From assembly GCF_003236335.1 (NCBI RefSeq), contig NZ_POUB01000018.1, positions 1-50,760 on the forward strand: a DNA stretch of 50,760 nucleotides. Reading direction: 5' to 3'. The notes beneath the pieces are model-generated. The model did no database searches, was not told the DNA's origin, and saw only the letters and a program-made list of their open reading frames with translations. This DNA comes from Micromonospora deserti. GTDB lineage: Bacteria > Actinomycetota > Actinomycetes > Mycobacteriales > Micromonosporaceae. Shown in pieces: positions 27,090-34,451 of the stretch. Each line of letters begins with the position of its first letter. Position 1 is the stretch's first letter. The position numbers and the translations under genes were made by a program.

Positions 27090-28649
27090 GTGGACGCCGC
27101 GAACACACCAGCCGCCAGTCAACCGTCAACCAGCAGCACCCACCCCTCGACCGGCACCACCGAAATTCCCCCGCAACGCGATGCCGCCGCTTCGCCCGGC
27201 GCCACCGACTCGCGGGTGTGGCGGGCCGGCCGGCTCGAACCGATGCCGATCCGGGAGCTGCCCGACCCACCCCCGTCCATCCATCTCCTCGGTCCCACCG
27301 TGTTCCTCGTCGCGCTCGGCGTCGGCATGGGTGAGGCATACATGTGGCCCCGCCTCGTCCTGGTCTTCGGGCCCGAGATCCGGTGGCTCTTCCTCATCGG
27401 CGTAACGCTGCAGGCGTTCGTCATGCTGGAGATGGCCCGGTACGCCATGGCCACCGGAGAGAGCATCTTCTTCGGTGCCGCACGGGTCTTCAAACCACTG
27501 ATGTGGTTCTTCTTCGCGGTGGCGATCCTGGTCTACATCTGGCCAGGTCACCTGTCCACCGGCGCGGCCGCCTTCGAACAGGTGACCGGCATACCCTGGG
27601 TCGTCACCGCCTGTGTCGGCCTGATCCTGGTCGGCATCCTGTTCAGCCTGGCATCGGTGATCTACCCGCTGCTGGAGAGCCTGCTGGGCATCCTCATCGG
27701 CGTACTCGTGATCGGCACAGCGGTGGCCGCCTCGCTGGTCGGCCGCTGGAGTGATCTCACCGCCACCCTCGCGGGCATGTTCCAGTTCGGGTACTTCCCG
27801 GAGCAGGCGATGTCCGCGGCCTGGTTCCCGGTCCTGGTCGGGGCGATCGCGTTCGCGGGGCCGTCCGGCATGCAGCAGATGTGGTACACGCTGCACCTGC
27901 GGGACTCCGGCGCCGGCATGGGCGCACACATCCCGAAGATCCGCGGGTTGCGGTCCGCCGGCAACGAGGAGGCCATGCCCTCTCGAGGGTTCATGTTCGA
28001 CACCGACAACCAGCAGGAGATGCGGAAATGGAAGGGCTGGCGGCGCTGGGTGACCTTCGACGCGGTGCTGCTCTTCTGGGGCGTGACGATGCTGGTCACC
28101 GTCTCGTTCACCGTGCTGGCCCAGACCGCCGCGCGGCAGAGCCCGGACGTCACCGCACTGATCCTCGAAGGCGATCGGGAGGCCTCGCTGACCGCTATGG
28201 CGGACGCCTTCGCCTCGGCCGGCGCGCCGATCCTGCGCGGCGTCTTCCTGGGCTTCATCGCGTTGATCGGGCTCAACGCCACGCTGGGTCTGTTCGACTC
28301 GTTCTCCCGAGGCCAGGCGGACATGAGCTACCACTTCATCCCGGGGATGAAGCGGTTCGGCATGTCGAAGCTGTACGCCGGCTTCCTCTGGGGCGTGATC
28401 ACGTTCGGCATCCTGATCCTGCTCTTCGGCCCCGCCGACGGCCCGGGCGCGATCCTCGACGTGCTCGCGTTCCTGTCCACCCTCGCGATGGGCGCCTACT
28501 GCGTCGTCCTGCTGCTGGTGAACAACCGGATGCTGCCCAAGCCGATCCGGCCGGGCTTCGTACCGAACCTGGTGATCGGCTTCGGTGCGGTGTTCTACCT
28601 GGGCATGCTGCTCTACAGCCTGTTCCGGTTCGGCGTGGTCGTCGGTTGA
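27090..28649 (+). CDS. Nramp-like (LeuT-fold) membrane transporter
   Basis: A 519-residue membrane protein with about 11-12 helices and a disordered 60-residue N-terminus rich in Ser/Thr/Pro. The first helix region, LLGPTVFLVALGVGMGEAYMWP, resembles the 'GPs...LGLGlGSGE...WP' stretch of atypical Nramp-family proteins. Helix 6 contains FAGPSGMQQMWYTLHLRDSG. The canonical Nramp DPGN and MPH metal motifs are not seen, so the substrate may not be a divalent metal. The GTG at 27090 has GGAGG upstream. A 152-base gap follows the acyl-CoA synthetase, with no operator copy noticed, so read-through from frc is likely. Its role is unknown; transport of cations freed from metal oxalates, or of an organic acid, is possible. 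Confidence 0.6.
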   Translation: MDAANTPAASQPSTSSTHPSTGTTEIPPQRDAAASPGATDSRVWRAGRLEPMPIRELPDPPPSIHLLGPTVFLVALGVGMGEAYMWPRLVLVFGPEIRWLFLIGVTLQAFVMLEMARYAMATGESIFFGAARVFKPLMWFFFAVAILVYIWPGHLSTGAAAFEQVTGIPWVVTACVGLILVGILFSLASVIYPLLESLLGILIGVLVIGTAVAASLVGRWSDLTATLAGMFQFGYFPEQAMSAAWFPVLVGAIAFAGPSGMQQMWYTLHLRDSGAGMGAHIPKIRGLRSAGNEEAMPSRGFMFDTDNQQEMRKWKGWRRWVTFDAVLLFWGVTMLVTVSFTVLAQTAARQSPDVTALILEGDREASLTAMADAFASAGAPILRGVFLGFIALIGLNATLGLFDSFSRGQADMSYHFIPGMKRFGMSKLYAGFLWGVITFGILILLFGPADGPGAILDVLAFLSTLAMGAYCVVLLLVNNRMLPKPIRPGFVPNLVIGFGAVFYLGMLLYSLFRFGVVVG

Positions 28650-28665
28650 GATGAGGGCGACGCGG

Positions 28666-29229
28666 ATGAAGAACCACGGGGAACTCGCCCTGCCGGGCGC
28701 CGTGATCGGAGCATCGGCCGGCGTGGTGGCCGGCGGGCTAGCGCTGCTCGTCGGCCAACCCGCCGGCTGGGCGGCAGCCACCGCGGTGGGGCTCGGCCTG
28801 CCGATGGCGCTCGCCGGCGGCGCGTTCGGGCTCCTGCTCGGCGCGGGCATCGTACGGCCCGGTGTGTTCGCTCCGGTCGGGCTGTACTGGCTCGTCGCGT
28901 TCCCGGTCGCTCGACTGCTGCACGAAGTGCTGGCCGGCCTGCTCATCGCAGGCCGGCCGGCCCTGCCGGCGGACCCCCTCGGCTTCCTCGCCTATCAGGC
29001 GATGGCCAGTCTCGGGTTCGCCATCGGGTTCAGTTGGCTGCACGAGCGGATCGCGCCGGGCTGGCTGGGCCGGATCCGTGAAAGGAACCCGCGGGCCGAA
29101 CGCCTCTACGGCTTCTACCTGCGGCACGCCGAGGCGCAGTGGAAGGCCAGGGAAGGCCGGCGGCGGGCGCGTGCGGCCGGACGGGGGGCAGGTCCCGCGA
29201 CCGTGCTTCGCAACAAGGGAGAGTCATGA
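28666..29229 (+). CDS. Integral membrane protein of unknown function
   Basis: A 187-residue protein with four predicted helices in the first 125 residues (for example LALPGAVIGASAGVVAGGLALL and PVGLYWLVAFPVARLL) and a basic C-terminal tail (REGRRRARAAGRGAG). I chose the ATG at 28666, which has GAGGG eight bases upstream; the ATG at 28651, two bases after the previous stop, is an alternative. The stop overlaps the terC start, and the gene follows the Nramp-like gene with almost no gap. It therefore probably works with one or both transporters. No family is recognised. Confidence 0.6.
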   Translation: MKNHGELALPGAVIGASAGVVAGGLALLVGQPAGWAAATAVGLGLPMALAGGAFGLLLGAGIVRPGVFAPVGLYWLVAFPVARLLHEVLAGLLIAGRPALPADPLGFLAYQAMASLGFAIGFSWLHERIAPGWLGRIRERNPRAERLYGFYLRHAEAQWKAREGRRRARAAGRGAGPATVLRNKGES

Positions 29230-30242
29230 ATCTACCGACCTGGGTGTGGACTGTAACGATCATCGGCTTCGCCGTGATGATCGCCTTCGACTTCTACCTG
29301 GTCGCCCGAGACCCACGCGAGCCGTCCTTTCGGGAATGTGCCGGGTGGGTGAGCTTCTACGTGCTCGCCGCCGTCGTCTTCGGGCTCGTCGTCACGTCGA
29401 CCGCCGGCGGCACGTACGGTGGCCAGTTCTTCGCCGGCTGGCTCACCGAGTACTCCCTCAGTGTCGACAACCTGTTCGTCTTCGTGATCATCATGAGCCG
29501 GTTCGCGGTGCCCGTGCAGTACCGGCAGAAGGTCCTGCTGATCGGTATCATCCTGGCGCTGCTCATGCGCGCCGTCTTCATCGCGGCCGGCGCCCAGGCG
29601 ATATCCCGGTTCGACTGGCTCTTCTACATCTTCGGTGCGTTCCTGATCTACACCGCCGTCAAGTTGGTCGGGCCGCAGCAGGAAGACGAGTTCTCCGAGA
29701 ACATCGCGCTGCGTACGGCGAAGCGGATCCTGCCGACCACCGACTCGTACCGGGGCGCGTCGGTGCTGACCCGGATCGACGGCCGGCTGATGGTGACCCC
29801 GATGCTGATCGTGATGGTCGCGATCGGCACCACGGACCTGTTGTTCGCGCTCGACTCGATTCCGGCGATCTTCGGTCTGACCCAGGAACCGTACCTGGTC
29901 TTCACCGCGAACACGTTCGCCCTGATGGGGCTGCGGCAGCTCTACTTTCTGATCGGCGGGCTGCTGGACCGGCTGGTGTACCTCAGCAAGGGCCTGGCAC
30001 TCATCCTGGCCTTCATCGGGGCCAAGCTGGTGCTGGAGGCGATGCACCACGACGGGATCGACTGGGCGCCGGAGGTGCCGATCGCCGTCTCGCTCGGGGT
30101 CATCATCGGCACGCTGGTGGTCACCACCGTGGCGAGTCTGCTGAAATCGCGCCGGGACCGGAACCGGGACGCTGAGGCCGCCCCGGTCGGGGCGGCCTCC
30201 GCTGCTCCAGACGCCGTGGTCGTGGACCAGGACCCGGTCTGA
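29226..30242 (+). CDS. TerC-family integral membrane protein
   Basis: A 338-residue protein with about nine helices. The TerC signature is clear: EYSLSVDNLFVFVIIMSRF carries the conserved acidic residue in the membrane, RAVFIAAG and DWLFYIFGAFLIYTAVKL follow, and IGTTDLLFALDSIPAIFGLTQ is the second repeat. The last 45 residues are a charged, Ala/Pro-rich tail. TerC proteins handle metal ions, often exporting Mn2+ or loading exported enzymes. The ATG at 29226 overlaps the preceding stop as ATGA, with GGGAGAG upstream. It is the last gene of the frc operon before a terminator hairpin. Confidence 0.88.
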   Translation: MNLPTWVWTVTIIGFAVMIAFDFYLVARDPREPSFRECAGWVSFYVLAAVVFGLVVTSTAGGTYGGQFFAGWLTEYSLSVDNLFVFVIIMSRFAVPVQYRQKVLLIGIILALLMRAVFIAAGAQAISRFDWLFYIFGAFLIYTAVKLVGPQQEDEFSENIALRTAKRILPTTDSYRGASVLTRIDGRLMVTPMLIVMVAIGTTDLLFALDSIPAIFGLTQEPYLVFTANTFALMGLRQLYFLIGGLLDRLVYLSKGLALILAFIGAKLVLEAMHHDGIDWAPEVPIAVSLGVIIGTLVVTTVASLLKSRRDRNRDAEAAPVGAASAAPDAVVVDQDPV

Positions 30243-30307
30243 GGTCCCCGGTGTCGTGTCCGTCGACGTCGTGCCGGCTCTCCCCGCAGGGACTGGTATC
30301 CCGGGGG

Positions 30308-30335
30308 AGAGCGGCGGGTTTTTCGCCCGCTCTTT
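30308..30335. terminator. Terminator after terC
   Basis: AGAGCGG (30308-30314) pairs with CCGCTCT (30327-30333), with T-rich sequence in the loop and TTTCC after the stem. It lies between convergent terC and the 69-residue gene, so it could serve both strands. Confidence 0.6.
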
Positions 30336-30351
30336 CCTGGCAAGCCGGGGA

Positions 30352-30561
30352 TCAGACCTTGGCCAGATCACCCTGGCCGGAGGCGCCTCGAAGGAACCGT
30401 TCGATCTCCTCGTCGCTCGGCCGGTCGGCGCGGCGCTGGGCCTCCAGCGCGGTCGCGAGGCCGAGCCCGACGGAGCGCCCGTCCGCGGGGACGCCGGTGG
30501 GCAGGTTCAGCCGGTCCGTGAGCCGGGCCAGGGAACGCTCGAACTTTCGCCAGGTCGACAT
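30352..30561 (-). CDS. 69-residue hypothetical protein in the oxalate island
   Basis: The ATG at 30561 has AGGAG seven bases upstream. The protein begins MSTWRKFERSLARLTDRLNL, a basic amphipathic helix, and continues through a helical region (VGLGLATALEAQRRADRPSD) to EEIERFLRGASGQGDLAKV. It has no membrane segment, cysteine or known domain. It is encoded divergently from the oxc-like gene, and its upstream region holds a weak copy of the operator near 30914-30933. It could be a small regulatory or scaffold protein of oxalate metabolism, but its function is unknown. Confidence 0.6.
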   Translation of the reverse strand: MSTWRKFERSLARLTDRLNLPTGVPADGRSVGLGLATALEAQRRADRPSDEEIERFLRGASGQGDLAKV

Positions 30562-30659
30562 GACATCACTCCTGATTGTTGGGGCTTCCCGGGAGACGAC
30601 CCTCCCGGGCGGTGCGCACCGGACCCGCGTACGGCCCCGGTGGTCCCGGCAGGACGCCC

Positions 30660-30688
30660 GGATGTGCCCGGTGGGGTCGGGCACATCC
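30660..30688. other. Perfect 11-bp hairpin in the leader of the 69-residue gene
   Basis: GGATGTGCCCG (30660-30670) and its exact complement (30678-30688) flank a 7-base loop. A second stem, CCCGGGAG/CTCCCGGG at 30588-30609, lies closer to the start codon. On the minus strand both would be in the 5' untranslated region of the small gene, so attenuation or an RNA element is possible. No known family is recognised. Confidence 0.4.
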
Positions 30689-30913
30689 GGGGTGGCCGGA
30701 TCGGCGACCGAGGCCCCTCGGTTGGGCCGCGGCCGGGTCGGTCGAGGAACGGCAGCTGGGGCCGCCCGCGGCGGCGGTTCGACGACTGCGGCGTCGCCTC
30801 CCGCCGGTGCGTCGCTGTGAACCAATAGTCCACTATGGCTATCTACCCAGCGTATGCGCACCACAAACCTGCTTTGTGCTCGGGCCGTTCCCGCTACTCC
30901 AGCGAATCCCAGG

Positions 30914-30933
30914 ATACCGCGTTCGGTATACAA
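30914..30933 (-). promoter_or_regulatory. Weak regulon operator before the 69-residue gene
   Basis: Read on the minus strand, TTGTATACCG agrees with the left half of TTGCATACNGTATGCAA except for one base; the right half is poor. An inner inverted repeat, ATACCG-CGTT-CGGTAT, spans 30914-30929. Together these suggest a diverged operator for the minus-strand small gene. Confidence 0.4.
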
Positions 30934-31140
30934 AAAACCGCACTAGTGACCAAGGCCACCGTCCACTGTCGTCCCCCACGCCCGGTCCGGGATGCCGGGC
31001 CGGGCGGGTGTGCGGGGTGGTCCGTCCGGTCCGGGTCACCAGCTCCGCTGCGGCCCTCGCCGCCAGCGGGGCGGTATGCGCCCAGGTCATGGCGCTCTGT
31101 CGGCCACGTGCCGGCGTGCGTCCGACCCCTGGTCGAGCCC

Positions 31141-31220
31141 GTGCGGGAAAACGTCCCGCTGCCTCTAGACACCCTGCTGTCACATGGTTCAGGATTATGC
31201 CTACCACATACGGTATGCAA
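31141..31220 (+). promoter_or_regulatory. Promoter module with regulon operator before the oxalyl-CoA decarboxylase-like gene
   Basis: Near-duplicate of the frc module. GCGGGAAAACGTCCCGC (31144-31160) is itself an inverted repeat. Then come TAGACA (31166-31171), an 18-base spacer and CAGGAT (31190-31195). The operator CCACATACGGTATGCAA is at 31204-31220. The last 30 bases (TGCCTACCACATAC onward) are almost identical to the frc copy. Confidence 0.62.
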
Positions 31221-31241
31221 TCCGGGGTTGGGGAGGTGCTC

Positions 31242-31454
31242 ATGAGTCGACGGTCGGGTCGTACCGCGGGCCCACCCGGCCGGGCAGCCGGCTGTGCGGG
31301 CGCGGCGAAGCCCGAGCAACTGCTGCGCCATGCCCACCCGTCCGTGCATCCCGGAGCAGTCCCAGTCCACATCGCCGGCCCCGTCACAGCGGAGCACGCC
31401 GGTCGCCGGCGGCCACTAGAGGGAGTTGAGAGCAATGGTGCAGACCGCGACTGA
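31242..31454 (+). CDS. Possible 70-codon leader ORF overlapping the ThDP-enzyme start
   Basis: An ATG at 31242 has an excellent GGGGAGG site seven bases upstream, immediately after the operator. The frame encodes a basic, Pro/Ala/His-rich peptide (MSRRSGRTAGPPGRAAG, later EQLLRHAHPSVHPGAV) and stops at 31454, overlapping the following enzyme start by 20 bases. The composition looks more like chance than a folded protein, and no family is recognised. It could be a translated leader that couples to the downstream gene. Confidence 0.3.
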   Translation: MSRRSGRTAGPPGRAAGCAGAAKPEQLLRHAHPSVHPGAVPVHIAGPVTAEHAGRRRPLEGVESNGADRD

Positions 31455-33162
31455 AGCCGTCGTGGACCCGATCTTGCAGGAACCGAGCCGTGACCCGGAG
31501 CGAATCTCCGGGGGGCACCTGGTGGCCAAGGCGCTCAAGGCCGAGGGCGTGGACGTCATCTTCACGCTCTGCGGTGGGCACATCATCGACATCTACGACG
31601 GCTGCGTGGACGAGGGCATCGCCGTGGTCGACGTACGGCACGAGCAGGTCGCGGCGCACGCCGCCGACGGGTACGCGCGGGTCACCGGCAAGCCCGGCTG
31701 CGCCGTCGTCACCGCCGGCCCCGGCACCACCGACGCGGTGACCGGCGTGGCGAACGCCTTCCGGGCCGAGAGCCCGATGCTGCTGATCGGCGGGCAGGGC
31801 GCGCTCAACCAGCACAAGATGGGCTCACTACAGGACCTGCCGCACGTCGACATGATGACGCCGATTACGAAGTTCGCCGCGACCGTGCCGCACACCGCCA
31901 GGGTCGCCGACATGGTGTCGATGGCGTTCCGGGAGTGCTACCAGGGGGCCCCGGGCCCGTCCTTCCTCGAGATCCCGCGCGACATCCTCGACGCCGAGGT
32001 CGACACCGCCACCGTGACGATCCCCGAGTCGGGCCGCTACCGAGCCTCCACCAAGAGCATCGGTGACCCGGCCGCGATCGAACGGCTGGCCGACATCCTG
32101 GTCCGGGCCGAGAAGCCCGCGGTCCTGCTCGGCACGCAGGTCTGGACGGGCCGCGGCTCCGCGGCGGCGATCGACTTCGTCCGGTCACTGAACATCCCGG
32201 CGTTCATGAACGGGTCGGCGCGCGGCACCCTGCCGCCCGGCGACCCGCACCACTTCCACCTGTCCCGCCGCTACGCGTTCAACAACGCCGACGTGATCCT
32301 CATCGTCGGTACCCCGTTCGACTTCCGGATGGGGTACGGCCGCCGGCTGCCGAAGAACGCGACGGTGGTCCAGATCGACATGGATTACCGTACGGTCGGC
32401 AAGAACCGGGACATCGACCTCGGGCTCGTGGGTGACCCGGGTGCGATCCTGGCGGCGGTGACCCAGGCGGCCTCCGGCCGGGTCGACAATGGTGCCGGAC
32501 GGCGCAAGGCGTGGTTCGCCGAGCTGCGGGCCGAGGAGACCGCGGCCTACGAGAAGCGGCTGCCCCGCCAGCTCTCCGACGCCAGCCCGATCCACCCGCT
32601 GCGCCTGGCCCACGAGATCAACGAGTTCCTGACGGAGGACTCAATCTACATCGGGGACGGCGGCGACGTGGTGACCTTCTCCGGCGGCGTGGTGCAGCCG
32701 AAGGCGCCGGGGCACTGGATGGACCCGGGTCCGCTCGGCACCCTCGGCGTGGGCGTGCCGTTCGCGCTCGCAGCGAAGTACGCCCGGCCCGACAAGGAGG
32801 TCGTCTGCCTCTTCGGTGACGGCGCCTTCAGCCTCACCGGCTGGGACTTCGAGACGATGGTCCGGTTCGATCTGCCCTTCGTCGGCGTGGTCGGCAACAA
32901 CTCGTCGATGAACCAGATCCGGTACGGCCAGGCGGCCAAGTACGGTGACGCCCGGGCCCGGGTCGGGAACACCCTCGGCGACGTGCACTACGACCAGTTC
33001 GCCAAGATGCTGGGCGGGTACGGCGAGGAGGTGCGCGACCCGCGGGACATCGGCCCGGCGCTGCGCCGGGCCCGCGAGTCGGGCCTGCCGTCCCTGATCA
33101 ACGTCTGGATCGATCCGGACGCGTACGCGCCCGGCACGATGAACCAGACCATGTACAAGTAG
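31435..33162 (+). CDS. ThDP-dependent enzyme, probable oxalyl-CoA decarboxylase (IlvG/2-hydroxyacyl-CoA lyase type)
   Basis: A 575-residue three-domain thiamine-diphosphate enzyme. The catalytic Glu is E70 in VRHEQVAAHAADGYAR. The ThDP/Mg site starts at FGDGAFSLTGWDFE and ends with VVGNNSS. GSLQDLPHVDMMTPITKFAA and the middle domain resemble mycobacterial IlvG-like proteins and 2-hydroxyacyl-CoA lyases. The Tyr-Glu pair seen in Oxalobacter Oxc (QGDYEEMD) is absent. The regulon context and the lack of another decarboxylase make oxalyl-CoA to formyl-CoA + CO2 the best guess. Acetolactate synthase-like or acyl-CoA lyase chemistry is possible. The ATG at 31435 is preferred over a TTG at 31426. 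Confidence 0.65.
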   Translation: MVQTATEAVVDPILQEPSRDPERISGGHLVAKALKAEGVDVIFTLCGGHIIDIYDGCVDEGIAVVDVRHEQVAAHAADGYARVTGKPGCAVVTAGPGTTDAVTGVANAFRAESPMLLIGGQGALNQHKMGSLQDLPHVDMMTPITKFAATVPHTARVADMVSMAFRECYQGAPGPSFLEIPRDILDAEVDTATVTIPESGRYRASTKSIGDPAAIERLADILVRAEKPAVLLGTQVWTGRGSAAAIDFVRSLNIPAFMNGSARGTLPPGDPHHFHLSRRYAFNNADVILIVGTPFDFRMGYGRRLPKNATVVQIDMDYRTVGKNRDIDLGLVGDPGAILAAVTQAASGRVDNGAGRRKAWFAELRAEETAAYEKRLPRQLSDASPIHPLRLAHEINEFLTEDSIYIGDGGDVVTFSGGVVQPKAPGHWMDPGPLGTLGVGVPFALAAKYARPDKEVVCLFGDGAFSLTGWDFETMVRFDLPFVGVVGNNSSMNQIRYGQAAKYGDARARVGNTLGDVHYDQFAKMLGGYGEEVRDPRDIGPALRRARESGLPSLINVWIDPDAYAPGTMNQTMYK

Positions 33163-33172
33163 GCGGGACCTA

Positions 33173-33196
33173 GCCGGCCGCCGTGCGTCGGCCGGC
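33173..33196 (+). terminator. Hairpin after the ThDP-enzyme gene
   Basis: GCCGGCCG (33173-33180) and CGGCCGGC (33189-33196) form a perfect 8-bp stem with an 8-base loop, 11 bases past the stop. The remaining bases to 33441 separate this gene from the convergent regulator; I see nothing else there. Confidence 0.5.
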
Positions 33197-33441
33197 CACC
33201 GCGTCGGCCGGTGATGGCCGTACCGAGAAGTGTCCGTCCCGGGAGGAGGCGCCGGTCGCATCCGGCGCACGTGTCACCCGGGGCGGGCACTCTCGTGCGT
33301 CCGATCGGTGCCGGCCTGGCCGCCTGAGGCCGCGCGAGTGGCTCGCGCCCGCGGCGATGCGGCGCCGGACGCGGACGGCAACTCGGGAACGGGTGCGCCA
33401 GCGTCGTGAGCGCCGCTAGTTGTACGCTACTGCGCTACCCG

Positions 33442-34200
33442 TCAGCCCAGGGCTTCCCGTTCGGCTGCCTCCTTGCGCCGCTGGTGGTAGCTCTCCCGAG
33501 TGCGTTCGGTGTGTCGGCGCATCAGGTCGCCGGCCCGCCGGCTGTTACGGCTCGCGATCATCTCGATCAGCTCGGCGTGCTCGTTCCACGCCTCACGACC
33601 ACGGGAGCGTGCGATGGGCGCGTAGTACCAGCGCACCCGGCGGTCCACCAGCGCGATCAGCTCGGCGAGCACCTTGTTGCCGGACATGCTGACCACGTGC
33701 GCGTGCAGGGCGGCGTTGGCGGCGACGAGCGCGGCCTGGTCGTCGTCGCTGAGCGCCTTCTCGCCAGCGCGCTGCAGCTCCCGCAGCCGTTCGACCTGTT
33801 CGGGTGTGGAGTTTCGGGCGGCCAGCCGCGCGGACTCCGATTCGAGGAGGGTGCGGGTCGCGAGGAGTTGGTCCGCCTCCTCCTCGGTGGGGACGTGCAC
33901 GAAGGCGCCGAGGGCCGGACGCAGGTCGACCCAGCCCTCGCTCTGCAGCCGCTGAAGGGCCTCCCGGACGGGTTGCCGGCTGACGCCGAGCTGAGCCGCG
34001 AGTTCGTTCTCGACGAGGTGCTCGCCCGGCCGTAGCTCCCGGTTGATGATCATCTCGGCGATGGCGTCGTAGACGGCCTGGCGCAGTGGCGCGGGACGCT
34101 CCAGCGGCTGTCGCGCGGCCCGCGTCTCGTCACGGTCGGCGGGGAGACGCCGTCGCCTCCCGCCAGTGGCCGGTGCAACCGAGCCTGCCCATTCGGTCAT
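33442..34200 (-). CDS. GntR-family regulator with FCD domain, likely controller of the oxalate regulon
   Basis: A 252-residue DNA-binding protein. After a basic 35-residue lead, residues about 37-105 form the GntR winged helix (LRQAVYDAIAEMIINRELRP, LAAQLGVSRQPVREALQRLQ). Residues about 115-235 form an all-helical FCD effector domain; the metal-site candidates are the Asp/His in AALHAHVVS, the H in NEHAELIEMI and RRHTERTRE. FCD regulators sense small carboxylates and bind short palindromes such as the repeated site here. The ATG at 34200 has GGAGG upstream. A copy of the palindrome lies 57 bases upstream, which suggests autoregulation. It is the only DNA-binding regulator inside the island. 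Confidence 0.88.
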   Translation of the reverse strand: MTEWAGSVAPATGGRRRRLPADRDETRAARQPLERPAPLRQAVYDAIAEMIINRELRPGEHLVENELAAQLGVSRQPVREALQRLQSEGWVDLRPALGAFVHVPTEEEADQLLATRTLLESESARLAARNSTPEQVERLRELQRAGEKALSDDDQAALVAANAALHAHVVSMSGNKVLAELIALVDRRVRWYYAPIARSRGREAWNEHAELIEMIASRNSRRAGDLMRRHTERTRESYHQRRKEAAEREALG

Positions 34201-34256
34201 CGACTACCCTCCGGTTGCCATAGGTCGCGGACGTCGTCGCGTCCGAAGCTGGTTTA

Positions 34257-34273
34257 TAGCATACAGTCGGCGA
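34257..34273 (-). promoter_or_regulatory. Operator before the GntR/FCD gene
   Basis: TAGCATACAGTCGGCGA (34257-34273) keeps the GCATACAGT core of the island's palindrome. A separate GATGCAATCGA half lies just beyond. It sits about 57 bases upstream of the regulator's start on the minus strand. Confidence 0.45.
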
Positions 34274-34356
34274 GATGCAATCGACGCCGAGCAGGAGTCC
34301 GTGTCGCGCGATCTATATGGATAGACATCGAAGTGACTACCGATTCGGAACGGGCA

Positions 34357-34390
34357 GTCGGGGCGGGCGGCGATGGCCGCCCGCCCCGAC
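34357..34390 (-). terminator. Strong 15-bp hairpin terminating the panE-like/aldh/gcl operon
   Basis: GTCGGGGCGGGCGGC (34357-34371) and its exact complement (34376-34390) close over a GATG loop. It lies 62 bases past the gcl stop on the minus strand and separates gcl from the regulator gene. Confidence 0.75.
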
Positions 34391-34451
34391 GTGAATCCGA
34401 TGGCGCGAGATCCGCTATACGCGATGTCCGCCCCTCCGCCCAGCCAGCGGG

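Noticed and set aside
27090..28649. Classical Nramp Mn2+/Fe2+ importer
   Set aside because: Overall fold signals fit, but the diagnostic DPGN and MPH metal-binding motifs are not seen, so only an Nramp-like call is supported.
24553..28946. Two very long minus-strand frames (about 810 and 600 codons) opposite the acyl-CoA synthetase and Nramp-like genes
   Set aside because: Low-complexity Asp/Gly/Arg-rich translations, no ribosome sites, and full overlap with well-supported genes.
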